Shown: in pieces, positions 1 to 8,863 of the stretch
Layout of the letters: the number at the start of each line of letters is the position of its first letter
Numbering within the stretch: position 1 is the first letter of the stretch
Assembly (NCBI RefSeq): GCF_002234575.2
Contig: NZ_CP022464.2
Span: forward strand, 5,828,001 to 5,892,000
Length of the DNA stretch: 64,000 bases
Source of the DNA: Enterocloster bolteae
GTDB taxonomy: Bacteria; Bacillota; Clostridia; Lachnospirales; Lachnospiraceae
Direction of reading: 5' to 3'
The notes under the pieces: model-generated
The model's input: only the letters and a program-made list of their open reading frames with translations
Database searches by the model: none
Told to the model about the DNA's origin: nothing
Translations under genes and position numbers: made by a program

Positions 1-1253
1 GGCTCCGTGGCCAGCTCCTTGCCCAGAACCACCTTTTGCTGGTTTCCCCCCGACAGACTGGATACAGGCAGGTCCAGCCCTCCCATTTTAATGGAAAGCT
101 TTGACGCCATGGACTCGCTGAATGCCTGTTCCGCCTTTTTGTCTATGAAACATCCTTTCATGCGCTTTTTCATACTGGAAATGGCCAGGTTGTGGCGGTT
201 GGAAAGCTCCAGCATCAGCCCCTGGTTCTTCCGGTCGGAGGGCACCAGGGCAATTCCGTTTGCAATGGCCTGCCCCGCGTTCTTTATGCCCACCTGCTTT
301 CCATTGACAATAATAGATCCCCCGGACAGGGGATAGAGACCGCTGACAGCATTAAGCAGCTCTGTCTGTCCATGGCCCTGCAGTCCGGCAACTCCCAATA
401 TCTCTCCTTTATGTACCTGGAAGCTGACCTGGTTCAGCTTATGGTTTGCATCCGCCAGATTCTTTACCTCAAATATTACCTGGCTGTCATCCACTTCGCA
501 AACAGGCGGAGGGAATACATGATTCAGGGAGCGTCCCACCATCATCCGTATTAAATCATCCTCATTTATCTCATTCATGTTCCTGGTCCCAATATAGCAT
601 CCGTCCTTGAATACGGTGATCCGGTCTCCCAGCTCAAACAATTCCTCCAAACGGTGGGAAATGAAAATAATCGTCTTGCCATCCGCAATCAGATTGTGGA
701 TAATCTGATACAGCTGCTCTACCTCCTTTTTGGCCAATGCAGAAGTTGGCTCGTCCAGAATAATCAGTTCCGGGTCCCTGACCAGAATCTTTAGGATTTC
801 CGCCATCTGCTGTTCCGCCACCGGCAGACTGCCCACAGGGGCATCCGGGTCAATATGGATTCCATAGCGGTCCATGACGTCCAGAATGCGCTTTTTAATT
901 TCCTTTCGGTTGATTCTTCCCAGACGGGTAACCGGTTCCTGGTTTAAATAAATATTTTCCCAGACCGTCATTTCCCCCACCAGAGTCAGCTCCTGGAACA
1001 CCATGGCAATCCCCAGTTTCTGGGACTGCTCAGGATTCCGGATTACCACCTTTTTACCATGGAAATATATTTCCCCTTCATCCGCCTGATGGATTCCCGC
1101 CAGAATCTTAAGTATGGTACTCTTTCCGGCCCCGTTTTCCCCGGCCAGCACATGTACTTCCCCCTTACTGCAGGAAAATTGTACCCGGTCCAGGGCCGTG
1201 ATGCCGGCAAACCGTTTTGTTATATTGACCATTTTTAAAATCTCTTCAGCCAC
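1..1253 (-). CDS. Sugar ABC transporter ATP-binding protein, RbsA/MglA type (3' end outside window)
   Basis: This is the energising subunit of a CUT2-type sugar importer. Translating the minus strand from a GTG at 1253 (AGGAGG seven bases upstream) gives 417 residues open to the window edge; the family is about 500 residues, so the C-terminus lies outside. Two ABC domains are visible. Domain 1 has Walker A GENGAGKST at residues 38-46, a degenerate signature (PVAEQQMAEIL) and Walker B (LIILDEPTSAL). Domain 2 has the typical VPSDRKNQGL segment and signature LSGGNQQKV but, as usual in RbsA-like proteins, a weak Walker A. It follows the binding-protein gene (stop 1349) in the same direction; the permease is presumably beyond the edge. 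The substrate cannot be told from sequence. Confidence 0.93.
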   Translation of the reverse strand, partial: MAEEILKMVNITKRFAGITALDRVQFSCSKGEVHVLAGENGAGKSTILKILAGIHQADEGEIYFHGKKVVIRNPEQSQKLGIAMVFQELTLVGEMTVWENIYLNQEPVTRLGRINRKEIKKRILDVMDRYGIHIDPDAPVGSLPVAEQQMAEILKILVRDPELIILDEPTSALAKKEVEQLYQIIHNLIADGKTIIFISHRLEELFELGDRITVFKDGCYIGTRNMNEINEDDLIRMMVGRSLNHVFPPPVCEVDDSQVIFEVKNLADANHKLNQVSFQVHKGEILGVAGLQGHGQTELLNAVSGLYPLSGGSIIVNGKQVGIKNAGQAIANGIALVPSDRKNQGLMLELSNRHNLAISSMKKRMKGCFIDKKAEQAFSESMASKLSIKMGGLDLPVSSLSGGNQQKVVLGKELATE

Positions 1254-1302
1254 TGTTAACCTCCTTCTCTCTCCGGAACAGACATGGTCCTTATGTGCAA
1301 AA

Positions 1303-1324
1303 CAGGCCGATATTCATCGGCCTG
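1303..1324 (-). terminator. Intergenic stem-loop between binding-protein and ATPase genes
   Basis: A perfect 9-bp stem (CAGGCCGAT / ATCGGCCTG) with a 4-nt loop lies in the gap between the binding-protein stop and the ATPase start. On the minus strand it is followed by TTTTGC. Such elements between the first two genes of importer operons usually act as partial terminators or 3'-end stabilisers so that binding protein is made in excess; that role is inferred here. Confidence 0.6.
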
Positions 1325-1348
1325 TCCATCATCCCCAAAGCGTGCTGA

Positions 1349-2476
1349 CTACTTGTAAAGCTTCTGAAGAGTCGCGTCATCCAGCTCTGTAAGAACCCAG
1401 AAGCTGTCCGGCATATCTGAACGGTAATACTGGTCCACATTTTCTTCTGTAACGGTCTCAATATCCATGACCACGTTCCCTGGAATATCCTCGCCGTTTA
1501 AGGCTTTGATGACAACCCGCAGAGCCTCTGCGCTGGTGTAGGTAGGATTGGAAGGTGCTATGCAGGACAGCCCTTTATCCTTATTTTCAATCCATGCGCG
1601 GATAGCGCCGTTGTTGCCTTCGCTTGTCATGGGAACCAGATCCCGGCCGGCTGCTATAAATGCGTCGATTGCGCCCTGTGTCATGGCGCCGCCCTGTGAC
1701 CACACGCCGTCGATTTCCGGATAAGCGGACAGCATGGATTCCATGGCAGCCTTGCCCTGGGCATAGTCCCAGGAAGCGTTGGCTGATCCCAGAATCTCGA
1801 TGTCGGGATACTGTTTGAACACTTCCTCAGCACCGCCCCAGCGCAGGGAGTCAGTAGCTGTTCCCGCGATACCGTTCAGGACCACAATCTTGCCTTTTCC
1901 ATCCAGCTTGTCCACCAGCCACTCTGCTCCGATACGGCCGAATTCCTTCTCGTCAATGCCTACCGTAGCCACCTGCTCATCTGTCTCCACCACATTGTCG
2001 AAGGATACCACCTTGATCCCCGCTTCAGCAGCCTCTTCTACCACTGGCGCAAGGGCTGTTGGGGAGGCAGCCGTAATAACGATGGCGTCTACCTTCTTTG
2101 TAATCAGATCCTGCATATCGCTGATCTGCTTGTTGATATCCTCATTGGAATTGGTAATGTAGTACTCGCTTACCACTCCCTCTGCCTTCAGCTTCTCCGC
2201 CTCAGCCACAAACTCCTGTTCCATCTGGGCCCTCCATGAGTTTCCGATGGAATAGTTGCACAGGGCCACCACATATCCCTCACCGCCGGCTGTCTCAGAG
2301 GATGCCTGGGCCTCTGTGGTCTCTTCTGCTTCTTCTTTCTTTTCATCCTGGGATGGGGCGGCTGTTGTCTCTGCCGCCGCCGGTGCAGCCGTTGTCTCCG
2401 CTGCCTTTTGTGAACCGCAGGCGCACAGGCCCATTGCCATTACTGCTGCCAAACCTACTGTAAACATTTTTCTCAT
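1349..2476 (-). CDS. Sugar ABC transporter substrate-binding lipoprotein (Peripla_BP_4 / PBP1 family)
   Basis: This is the extracellular solute receptor of the importer whose ATPase follows. The 375-residue product starts with a lipoprotein signal peptide ending in a lipobox around LCACGS, so it is expected to be anchored at the outer face of the membrane. A 45-residue linker rich in Ala, Thr and Glu (ETTAAP-like) precedes the PBP1-type two-lobed domain (from about residue 67: VVALCNYSIGNSW, then NEDINKQISDMQDL and AIVITAASPTALAPV). The start at 2476 has AAGGAGAAG upstream. It is the middle gene of amidohydrolase, binding protein, ATPase, all on the minus strand. The ligand is unknown; the family binds ribose, galactose, xylose, autoinducer-2 and similar compounds. 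Confidence 0.92.
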   Translation of the reverse strand: MRKMFTVGLAAVMAMGLCACGSQKAAETTAAPAAAETTAAPSQDEKKEEAEETTEAQASSETAGGEGYVVALCNYSIGNSWRAQMEQEFVAEAEKLKAEGVVSEYYITNSNEDINKQISDMQDLITKKVDAIVITAASPTALAPVVEEAAEAGIKVVSFDNVVETDEQVATVGIDEKEFGRIGAEWLVDKLDGKGKIVVLNGIAGTATDSLRWGGAEEVFKQYPDIEILGSANASWDYAQGKAAMESMLSAYPEIDGVWSQGGAMTQGAIDAFIAAGRDLVPMTSEGNNGAIRAWIENKDKGLSCIAPSNPTYTSAEALRVVIKALNGEDIPGNVVMDIETVTEENVDQYYRSDMPDSFWVLTELDDATLQKLYK

Positions 2477-2519
2477 AACTCATCTTCTCCTTTTTTTAAT
2501 AGTAACAGTCATACGTAAG

Positions 2520-3431
2520 TTACCTCTGATCGTCGAAAAACAGCCGTCTGGCGTTATCCGCCATAATCATCTGCCGGTGGGACTCCGGTATATGGCTGCA
2601 ATGCTTTTCCACCAGGTTAATCAGCTGTTGCATGGTGCCATGGTTCAGCATGCCCGGATAATCCGACGCCCACATCATCTTCTCCGGTCCCACATGGCGG
2701 TAGCATGCCTGGATGATTTCCACGGAGGAGGGCCAGGGATATTCCTCGCCAAAATACACCGGTACGGTGGATGTGTCGATGAATACATTGGAACGGTTCT
2801 TTACCAAATCCAGCACTTCCCTGTAATTGGATTCAGGCATCCCTTTTTTAAAACATGCATCCGCCCCCATATGGCACAGAATGAAGCTGATATTGGGATA
2901 CGCTGAGGCCAGGAAGCCCGCGTCCTCAATGTCCTCTGTGCGGAACATGTGGATGAATACCGGCTGATGGTATTGATTGCAGCAGTCCCACACAGGAGAC
3001 AGCCCGGAATCCGAAAGGCGGGTTCCGGGAGCACACTGGAAGGTGCTGTCCACTTCCACCTTAAAGCCAAACAGGATTCCCTGGTCGTAGATGGACGCCA
3101 GCTCTCTGGCCGCCTCCTGTCCTTTCATTATGTCAACCAATGCCACCCCCCGTAACCGGTCCGGATACCGTTTTACGCTGTCCGCAAAGTACCGGTTATG
3201 GTACCCGTAATAGGGATTAGGCATAAGAACCGCCTTTTCGATACCGCACCAGTCCATATAGGCGATGAGCATTTCTGCTGTGCTGCGGCTCTGTTCAAAG
3301 GACGGAGGAAGAAACTGCACTTCCTCATTTCCTATGGCGACCCGCCCCAGATCCGTGGAGGCCATGGGCTGTCCCCTGGTAATTCCCGCCACCCGCTCAT
3401 ATATATGGGCGTGAATATCAATTACGTTCAT
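2520..3431 (-). CDS. Amidohydrolase family protein (Amidohydro_2, metal-dependent TIM barrel)
   Basis: A 303-residue predicted cytoplasmic metal-dependent hydrolase or decarboxylase of the amidohydrolase-2 group. Visible features are the N-terminal HxH motif (DIHAHIYE), mid-chain histidines in FIHMFRTED and ILCHMGADA, and the C-terminal metal Asp in MWASDYPGM. The family includes 2-pyrone-4,6-dicarboxylate lactonase-like enzymes and decarboxylases, so the exact reaction cannot be assigned. It is first in the minus-strand operon ahead of the binding-protein and ATPase genes (43 bp to the next gene). It is divergent from the cyclase-kinase operon, which suggests that its substrate comes from the transported compound. 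Confidence 0.85.
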   Translation of the reverse strand: MNVIDIHAHIYERVAGITRGQPMASTDLGRVAIGNEEVQFLPPSFEQSRSTAEMLIAYMDWCGIEKAVLMPNPYYGYHNRYFADSVKRYPDRLRGVALVDIMKGQEAARELASIYDQGILFGFKVEVDSTFQCAPGTRLSDSGLSPVWDCCNQYHQPVFIHMFRTEDIEDAGFLASAYPNISFILCHMGADACFKKGMPESNYREVLDLVKNRSNVFIDTSTVPVYFGEEYPWPSSVEIIQACYRHVGPEKMMWASDYPGMLNHGTMQQLINLVEKHCSHIPESHRQMIMADNARRLFFDDQR

Positions 3432-3567
3432 CTAAATCCCCCTACCTGTACATTTGTGTATATTGCACTTTAACAGCACTGTTTTTCGGATGCCATTAGT
3501 ATACTATGACCATATTTTTATGTATATATGATTTGATTGGAATATGTTTTGATTTCATTCTATCTTA

Positions 3568-3596
3568 TTGACGCTCCCTGCAAATCGTGATTTAAT
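3568..3596 (+). promoter_or_regulatory. Predicted promoter of the cyclase / sensor operon
   Basis: TTGACG at 3568-3573, a 17-bp spacer and TTTAAT at 3591-3596 form a good vegetative promoter about 50 bp before the ATG at 3647, which has AAGGAGG at 3634-3640. The rest of the 215-bp divergent gap is AT-rich and holds the palindrome TAGTATACTA near 3497, a possible regulator site. Confidence 0.55.
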
Positions 3597-3646
3597 GATA
3601 ACAACTGTTACATTGGGATGATATTTTTATCATAAGGAGGGATTTT

Positions 3647-4315
3647 ATGTATCAGATTTTATCGTATCCTATAAAAAAAGGGCAGCCCACCTGGCCCGGC
3701 AACCCTGCATTCAGTCTGGAACCCCACACCTCCATTGCCGGAGGCGACACAGCCAACACCTGCACCATCCATCTTTTTAACCATTACGGAACCCACCTGG
3801 ATGGACCCATGCATTTTTACGGAAAGGGCATTCCCCTGGACCAGGTTCCCTTTGGGCAATTTTTCTTTCATAATCCCCTGCTCCTGGATATTCCAAAGGA
3901 ACCTGGCGCAAAGCTCATGCCCGAGGATCTGATTCCCCACCGTGAGGACGTAAAAGACGCTGATCTGCTTTTAATCCGCACCGGTTTCTCCAAATACCGC
4001 AGAGAAAAACCGGATCTCTATGAAAACAATGGTCCCGCTGTCAGCAGCCGGCTGGCCCGGTACCTTCAGGATAATATGAGCCATTTAAAGGCCCTGGCCC
4101 TGGATTTTGTGTCCCTTGCCTCTTACAGCGACACAAAGGATGGGGATCTGGCCCACCAGATCATGCTTGGCATGTACCACAACCGTTATATCTGCATCAT
4201 CGAGGATGTTAATATGGAGGGACTTCCGTCCGGCTTTCTGAAAAACGCAGCCGCCGTTCCGCTGATAATAGAGGGCATTGACAGTTCCCCCGTCACCATG
4301 TGGGCGGAGTACTGA
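3647..4315 (+). CDS. Cyclase family protein (kynurenine formamidase-like fold)
   Basis: A 222-residue member of the cyclase/arylformamidase-like metal hydrolases. The diagnostic metal-binding motif is near residues 45-57 (HYGTHLDGPMHFY, fitting HxGTHxDxPxHF), and a conserved later segment LALDFVSLAS is present. Known members hydrolyse N-formylkynurenine, isatin or cyclic amides; this one cannot be assigned a substrate. It opens the plus-strand operon that continues with the anchored binding protein (stop and next ATG overlap by one base at 4315), histidine kinase and response regulator. With the divergent amidohydrolase it suggests two hydrolytic steps on the compound sensed and imported by this locus. 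Confidence 0.82.
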   Translation: MYQILSYPIKKGQPTWPGNPAFSLEPHTSIAGGDTANTCTIHLFNHYGTHLDGPMHFYGKGIPLDQVPFGQFFFHNPLLLDIPKEPGAKLMPEDLIPHREDVKDADLLLIRTGFSKYRREKPDLYENNGPAVSSRLARYLQDNMSHLKALALDFVSLASYSDTKDGDLAHQIMLGMYHNRYICIIEDVNMEGLPSGFLKNAAAVPLIIEGIDSSPVTMWAEY

Positions 4316-5397
4316 TGCCTATGTCACGGTTTATGCTGCGGTTTAAGACATGGTTCAAGACATGGTTTAAGATACTATTTAAGACACGATTCAAGCTGCT
4401 GTTTAGGAAACACTGGTGCCTTCTCATCATCTGCTCCCTGTGCGTCATCCTGGCCATTACCCTGTATGATACCTCCAACCAGGCCGCAAACTGGGAACCG
4501 GAACCGGCTGACAGCTCCAGCCTCCATGTGGGTTTTTCCCAGATAGAGACAGACAATCCATGGAGAACAGCCCAAATCAACAGTTTCCGCGAAGCCCTGC
4601 TTCCCAATGGGATGGACTTTATCTACCATGAACCGGAGGACCACTCTGTTCAGTGGCAGCTAGAAGATATACGCAGCCTGATTCGGGAGGGCGTGGACTA
4701 TCTGGTCATTGTGCCCGCGGACCTGTCTGCCCTGACTCCGGTGCTCCAGGACGCCAAGGACGCGGGCATTCCCGTCATCCTCATTGACCAGTCGGCCGAG
4801 ACCATTGACCAGAGCTACTATGTGTCTCTTATCTCCGCGGACTACCTGAAGGAAGGCCAGATTTGCGCCGGCCTGCTGGCGGATAAATTCGGGGATCAGC
4901 CCTGCAGGATCGTGGAAATCTACGGCACCGAGAGCTCACCCGGAGCCCAGGCACGCTCAAAAGGATTCCATCAGGCTCTTATGAAGTATCCCAACATGGA
5001 AATCATTGATGTGGAATACGGGAATTTTGACCGGGTAACAGCCCAAAAGGCAATGGAAAACGCGCTTATCAAGGCCGCCAACCGGGGACAGACCATAGAC
5101 GCGGTCTTTGCCCACAGCGATGAAGACGGGCTGGGGGCCCTCCAGGCCATCAAGGTAGCAGGGCTGCCGCCGGGTGAAATCGCCATTGTGTCCATCAACG
5201 GCATCCAGGACGTGTGCAAGGCCATCATTGCCGGAGAATATCTGGGCACGGTGGAGAGCAACCCCCGCTGGGGATTTATCGCGGCTTTCCTGATACAGCA
5301 GATGGAACGGGACTGCAAGCCATTCCCCATGGTAATGATTCCTTATCAGATTATTACTGCTGAGAATGCGGCCGAGTATGCGCTCACCGCCTATTAA
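4315..5397 (+). CDS. Membrane-anchored periplasmic-binding-type sensor protein (PBP1 fold)
   Basis: About 360 residues. An in-frame GTG at 4300 would give a longer protein, but ATG 4315 overlaps the upstream stop (TGATG) and is preferred. The first 28 residues form a basic tail of Phe-Lys-x-x tetrapeptide repeats, followed by one hydrophobic segment (LLIICSLCVILAITL) without a lipobox, so it should be an anchored extracytoplasmic protein. The rest is a sugar-type PBP1 domain (HVGFSQIETDNPWRTAQ, DYLVIVPADLSALTPVL, VEIYGTESSPGAQARSKGF). Lying directly upstream of a YesM/YesN pair, it most likely presents ligand to the kinase, as in three-component XylFII-LytS-YesN systems (analogy, not proof), rather than feeding a transporter. 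Confidence 0.85.
   Translation: MPMSRFMLRFKTWFKTWFKILFKTRFKLLFRKHWCLLIICSLCVILAITLYDTSNQAANWEPEPADSSSLHVGFSQIETDNPWRTAQINSFREALLPNGMDFIYHEPEDHSVQWQLEDIRSLIREGVDYLVIVPADLSALTPVLQDAKDAGIPVILIDQSAETIDQSYYVSLISADYLKEGQICAGLLADKFGDQPCRIVEIYGTESSPGAQARSKGFHQALMKYPNMEIIDVEYGNFDRVTAQKAMENALIKAANRGQTIDAVFAHSDEDGLGALQAIKVAGLPPGEIAIVSINGIQDVCKAIIAGEYLGTVESNPRWGFIAAFLIQQMERDCKPFPMVMIPYQIITAENAAEYALTAY
4329..4412 (+). repeat. Degenerate 12-bp tandem repeat, in frame
   Basis: Seven consecutive 12-bp units related to GTTTAAGACATG run from 4329 to 4412. They encode the tetrapeptides FMLR, FKTW, FKTW, FKIL, FKTR, FKLL and FRKH at the N-terminus of the anchored binding protein. Confidence 0.85.
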
Positions 5398-5419
5398 TAC
5401 AGGAAAGGAAACGGAATTC

Positions 5420-7231
5420 ATGAAAAACTTCTTCCGACAGCTTTCATTCCGCAGGAAACTGCTGATTTCCTTTGTGACGCTATCCTGCATCCCTGTGCTC
5501 CTGGTGGGAATTGCCGCCTATCATCTCTATACCAATTTCATCATCAACATGACCGAGAAATCCTCCATCGAGACCATTGACCTTGTCTGCGATGACATTG
5601 ACAGCCTGCTCAATGATGCCTGGAATCTCTGCGACATGCTGACCGGCGATATCAAGATGCAGAAATACCTGCGCATGGACTTTGACTCTGTCCGGGACCA
5701 GTATTCCAACGACCTGGCCGGCAGCATGGAGCTGGCCTCTATCTCCACCTACCGCAAGGATATCTTCGGAGTATATGTGTTCGGCCAGAACGGCGGCCGC
5801 TACAAATCCAACTACTACTCATTCAAATCAGAGGACCAGAGGGAGACTACATGGTATAAGGCCATTGCGGGCAGCAGGGAAACCACCTGGTTTCCTTCCC
5901 ATGAGGGCAGCTTCATTGTCCGCAGCTCTATCAGCGATAACTTCATCACAGTGGGACAGCCGGTGATGGATAAGGCTTCGGGTATGGTCAACGGCATTGT
6001 GGCAGCCGACATCAAAGAGGATGTTATCACCCAGAAAATCAAGCACAGTCTCAGCAACGGGGTCATCTGCATCATTGATCAGGAGGGAAGCATCCTGTTC
6101 CGCTCCAACGCAGGCAACGATCTCCACTATCCCATCGACATTTCCCCCAGCCTGGTATCCCATATTCTGGAATCCACAGGCACTGCCGTGGGAAAATCCA
6201 TGGTAGTGCCTGACAGCGGGTACCTGGTGGTAAGCCGTACCCTGATGAATTCCAACTGGAGGATTGCCGGCATCATAGACCGGGGCTTTCTGACCCAGAG
6301 CAGCAAGGACATCACCCATATTGTCATGCTGGTCCTGCTGATTATCGCATTCTCCTCCCTGTATGTGGCCATGCTTATATCCCAGTCCGTATACAAACCA
6401 GTACAGATTCTTTACCGCATGATGGAGGAGGTGGAAAATGGAGATTTCTCGGTCCGGTACACGTACCACTCCTCCGATGAGTTCGGACGGCTGGGCAAGA
6501 ATTTCAACCAGATGCTGGAGCGGATCCAAAAGCTTATCAGCCAGATCTATGAGGAGCAGAAAAAGCTTAAGAACTCGGAGCTGAAGGCCCTCCAGGCCCA
6601 GATACAGCCCCATTTTCTGTATAATTCCCTGGATTCCGTCATGTGGCTTTTGAGAATGGACAAGAATCGGGACGCGGAGAAAATGCTCAATGAGCTGTCC
6701 ACGCTGTTTAAGATTTCGCTCAGCAAGGGGAATGAAATCATCACCATCGAGGAGGAGCTGCGTCACATAAGCAGCTACCTGTTTATCACCAACATGATTT
6801 ACAGCAAGAAATTTGAATACGCCATTGAATGCGACCCTGTGCTGTATTCCTACCGTACTCTTAAGCTGCTGTTGCAGCCCCTGGCTGAAAATGCCATTGC
6901 GCACGCAATACCCATGCCTGGGCAGAAGGTCTTTATACAGGTGCGCATTTACGAGGATGAGGACAGCCTTGTACTGTCCGTGCAGGACATCAGCCGGGGA
7001 ATCGACCAGGAAACCCTTGAAAAACTGCAGCAGCAGCTAGGAACAGCCGCCCACCCGGACCGCAGGGATTCCGGGTATGGGCTCTACAATGTCAATGAGC
7101 GCATCCATATCCTCTTTGGAAGCAGCTACGGTCTGACCCTCACGTCAGAGCCGGATTTTGGCACCGAAGTAACCGTAAAGATTCCCAAACTGAAAGGAGA
7201 TGATATTTTTGTTCCAGGCAATGCTTTGTGA
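5420..7231 (+). CDS. YesM-type sensor histidine kinase
   Basis: A 603-residue membrane histidine kinase. The ATG at 5420 with AGGAAAGGAA upstream is chosen over an earlier in-frame start at 5366 that would overlap the preceding gene. Order of parts: TM1 (residues about 14-35), a dCache-like extracellular sensor (about 36-295), TM2 (IVMLVLLIIAFSSLYVAML), a HAMP segment, the His_kinase domain with phospho-acceptor His in QIQPHFLYNSLDS, and an HATPase domain with the N-box (LAENAIAHA). Kinases of this class phosphorylate YesN-like AraC-type regulators, and such a regulator overlaps its 3' end. With the anchored binding protein it likely forms a sensory complex for an extracellular carbohydrate or related solute. 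Confidence 0.95.
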   Translation: MKNFFRQLSFRRKLLISFVTLSCIPVLLVGIAAYHLYTNFIINMTEKSSIETIDLVCDDIDSLLNDAWNLCDMLTGDIKMQKYLRMDFDSVRDQYSNDLAGSMELASISTYRKDIFGVYVFGQNGGRYKSNYYSFKSEDQRETTWYKAIAGSRETTWFPSHEGSFIVRSSISDNFITVGQPVMDKASGMVNGIVAADIKEDVITQKIKHSLSNGVICIIDQEGSILFRSNAGNDLHYPIDISPSLVSHILESTGTAVGKSMVVPDSGYLVVSRTLMNSNWRIAGIIDRGFLTQSSKDITHIVMLVLLIIAFSSLYVAMLISQSVYKPVQILYRMMEEVENGDFSVRYTYHSSDEFGRLGKNFNQMLERIQKLISQIYEEQKKLKNSELKALQAQIQPHFLYNSLDSVMWLLRMDKNRDAEKMLNELSTLFKISLSKGNEIITIEEELRHISSYLFITNMIYSKKFEYAIECDPVLYSYRTLKLLLQPLAENAIAHAIPMPGQKVFIQVRIYEDEDSLVLSVQDISRGIDQETLEKLQQQLGTAAHPDRRDSGYGLYNVNERIHILFGSSYGLTLTSEPDFGTEVTVKIPKLKGDDIFVPGNAL

Positions 7232-8768
7232 TGACAATGAAATCATACTGGAAGGGTTATCCCGGCAGATTGACTGGGAGGGACTGGGCATCTGCCTTTC
7301 CGGCACTGCTGCCGACGGACAGGATGCCTGGAACCAGATGAAGGATAATCCGCCTGACATCCTTATCACCGACATCCGTATGCCTTATATCGACGGGCTG
7401 GAGCTATCCAGGCTGGCAAAGGACTTAAACCCAAACATCGTGCTTCTCATCATCAGCGCGTATGATGACTTTGAATATGCCAGGACAGCCATGCATCTGC
7501 GGGCCCTGGATTATATACTGAAACCCATTGATCTGGATGCCATGAACCGCATACTGACGAATGCGGTTTCCCACTGCCGGCAGTTCCACCACGACAAGCG
7601 TCTGATGGCCACACAGCTGCTGCGCAACATGGCGGTCCAGGAGGCGGCCGGCCCCGAGGGCATTGCCTTAAACGAGCTGGACCTTGAGCCTGATTCATGG
7701 TGCTGCTTCCTGCAGGTGGAGCTGGACGATCACAGCTTAAGCAAGCTGTCCGACGACATCCGTTATGCGTCAGAGCGCAGGTTTTCGGCCCTGAGCCAGA
7801 TTTTGTTTGGTGACAGCTCTTATCTGCTGGAATCCCATCAGTACAGCTACAGCGTCTGCCTCACCTCCCGCTCCAGGATGGAACTGGCCGCCCGGCGGAA
7901 AATTCTGGTGGACACGATACGCAGGCAGTTCCCCCATGAGGGAAGCTACTGCGATGTCAGCATTGCCTCGGGCAGCATTGTCCAGGGCATCCGCCTGCTC
8001 CACAAAAGTGTACAGACCTGCCATGAAGCAGGCAAGCTTCATTTCATCAAGGGTTCCAATGCGGATATCTTTTACGAGGAGGTGGAGTCTTATATCTACA
8101 ATGAGCCGGAGGACAGCCAGGGATATCCCATACCGGACACCAGGCTTATTACTTTTATCAAGGAACAAAATAAGGAAGGGATTACAGGAGAGCTGGAGCA
8201 ATTAAAAACATGGCTCTATCAGAAGGGAAGCGAGAGCTATCTGTATATGACATTTTCCCTGGGAAGCTTCTATACCCATCTGATGAAGGAATTGGGGAAA
8301 TCAGGAATCAACCTTCAGGATATATTTCAGAATCCCATCGAAGAATTCAAAAAAGTGGCAGCCGGCGGTACACTGGAGTCCAGCATCGAAAACCTGAAGC
8401 AGAACCTGTTCAAAATCTGCGACAGCATACGCATCAACAAAAGCCGTTACGGAAAGCTCATAGACCAGGCCATCCTGTACATCCAGAACCACTATATGTC
8501 CTCCTCCTTTTCCATTGATGAGGTAGCGGGAGCCGTATGCTTAAGCACCTCCTATTTCAGCACTGTATTTAAGAGCGAGACAGGAATTACATTTACGGAT
8601 TATCTGATTAAGGTAAGGATGGAAAAAGCCAGGGGACTGCTTGAGAATACCAGCATGAAAATGTATGAAATCTCATCCAGGGCAGGATATGAAAATGCGG
8701 CCTATTTCAGCGCCGCATTCAAACGATATTATGGAAAATCCCCCTCTGAGTTCCAGAGCCGGAAGTAG
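7209..8768 (+). CDS. YesN-type response regulator, AraC-family DNA-binding
   Basis: About 519 residues. An ATG at 7200 leaves no room for the AAAGGAG at 7193-7199, whereas TTG at 7209 gives the family-typical N-terminus MFQAMLCDDNE with proper spacing, so TTG is preferred. The receiver domain shows the acidic pair (CDDNE), the phospho-acceptor Asp in ILITDIRMPYIDG and the Lys in ILKPID. A long linker domain follows, and the C-terminus is an AraC double helix-turn-helix (SSFSIDEVAGAVCLS... to YYGKSPSEFQSRK). It overlaps the kinase gene, indicating translational coupling. Probable targets are the promoters of the divergent transporter operon and its own operon. Confidence 0.93.
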   Translation: MFQAMLCDDNEIILEGLSRQIDWEGLGICLSGTAADGQDAWNQMKDNPPDILITDIRMPYIDGLELSRLAKDLNPNIVLLIISAYDDFEYARTAMHLRALDYILKPIDLDAMNRILTNAVSHCRQFHHDKRLMATQLLRNMAVQEAAGPEGIALNELDLEPDSWCCFLQVELDDHSLSKLSDDIRYASERRFSALSQILFGDSSYLLESHQYSYSVCLTSRSRMELAARRKILVDTIRRQFPHEGSYCDVSIASGSIVQGIRLLHKSVQTCHEAGKLHFIKGSNADIFYEEVESYIYNEPEDSQGYPIPDTRLITFIKEQNKEGITGELEQLKTWLYQKGSESYLYMTFSLGSFYTHLMKELGKSGINLQDIFQNPIEEFKKVAAGGTLESSIENLKQNLFKICDSIRINKSRYGKLIDQAILYIQNHYMSSSFSIDEVAGAVCLSTSYFSTVFKSETGITFTDYLIKVRMEKARGLLENTSMKMYEISSRAGYENAAYFSAAFKRYYGKSPSEFQSRK

Positions 8769-8863
8769 GGGCGGCCGGCAAAAGGGAAGACCGGCCGGCG
8801 GCTGGCAGGAACGCAAAAAAGGAGGCAAGTGCTGCATGGCGGAAGGGAACGGATTGAAAAAAC

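Noticed and set aside
5828..6904. Minus-strand open frame of 358 codons
   Set aside because: Complement of the histidine kinase gene; no recognisable protein.
8769..8800. GC-rich inverted repeat (CGGCCGG / CCGGCCG) after the response regulator
   Set aside because: No U-run follows on either strand, so I do not call it a terminator.
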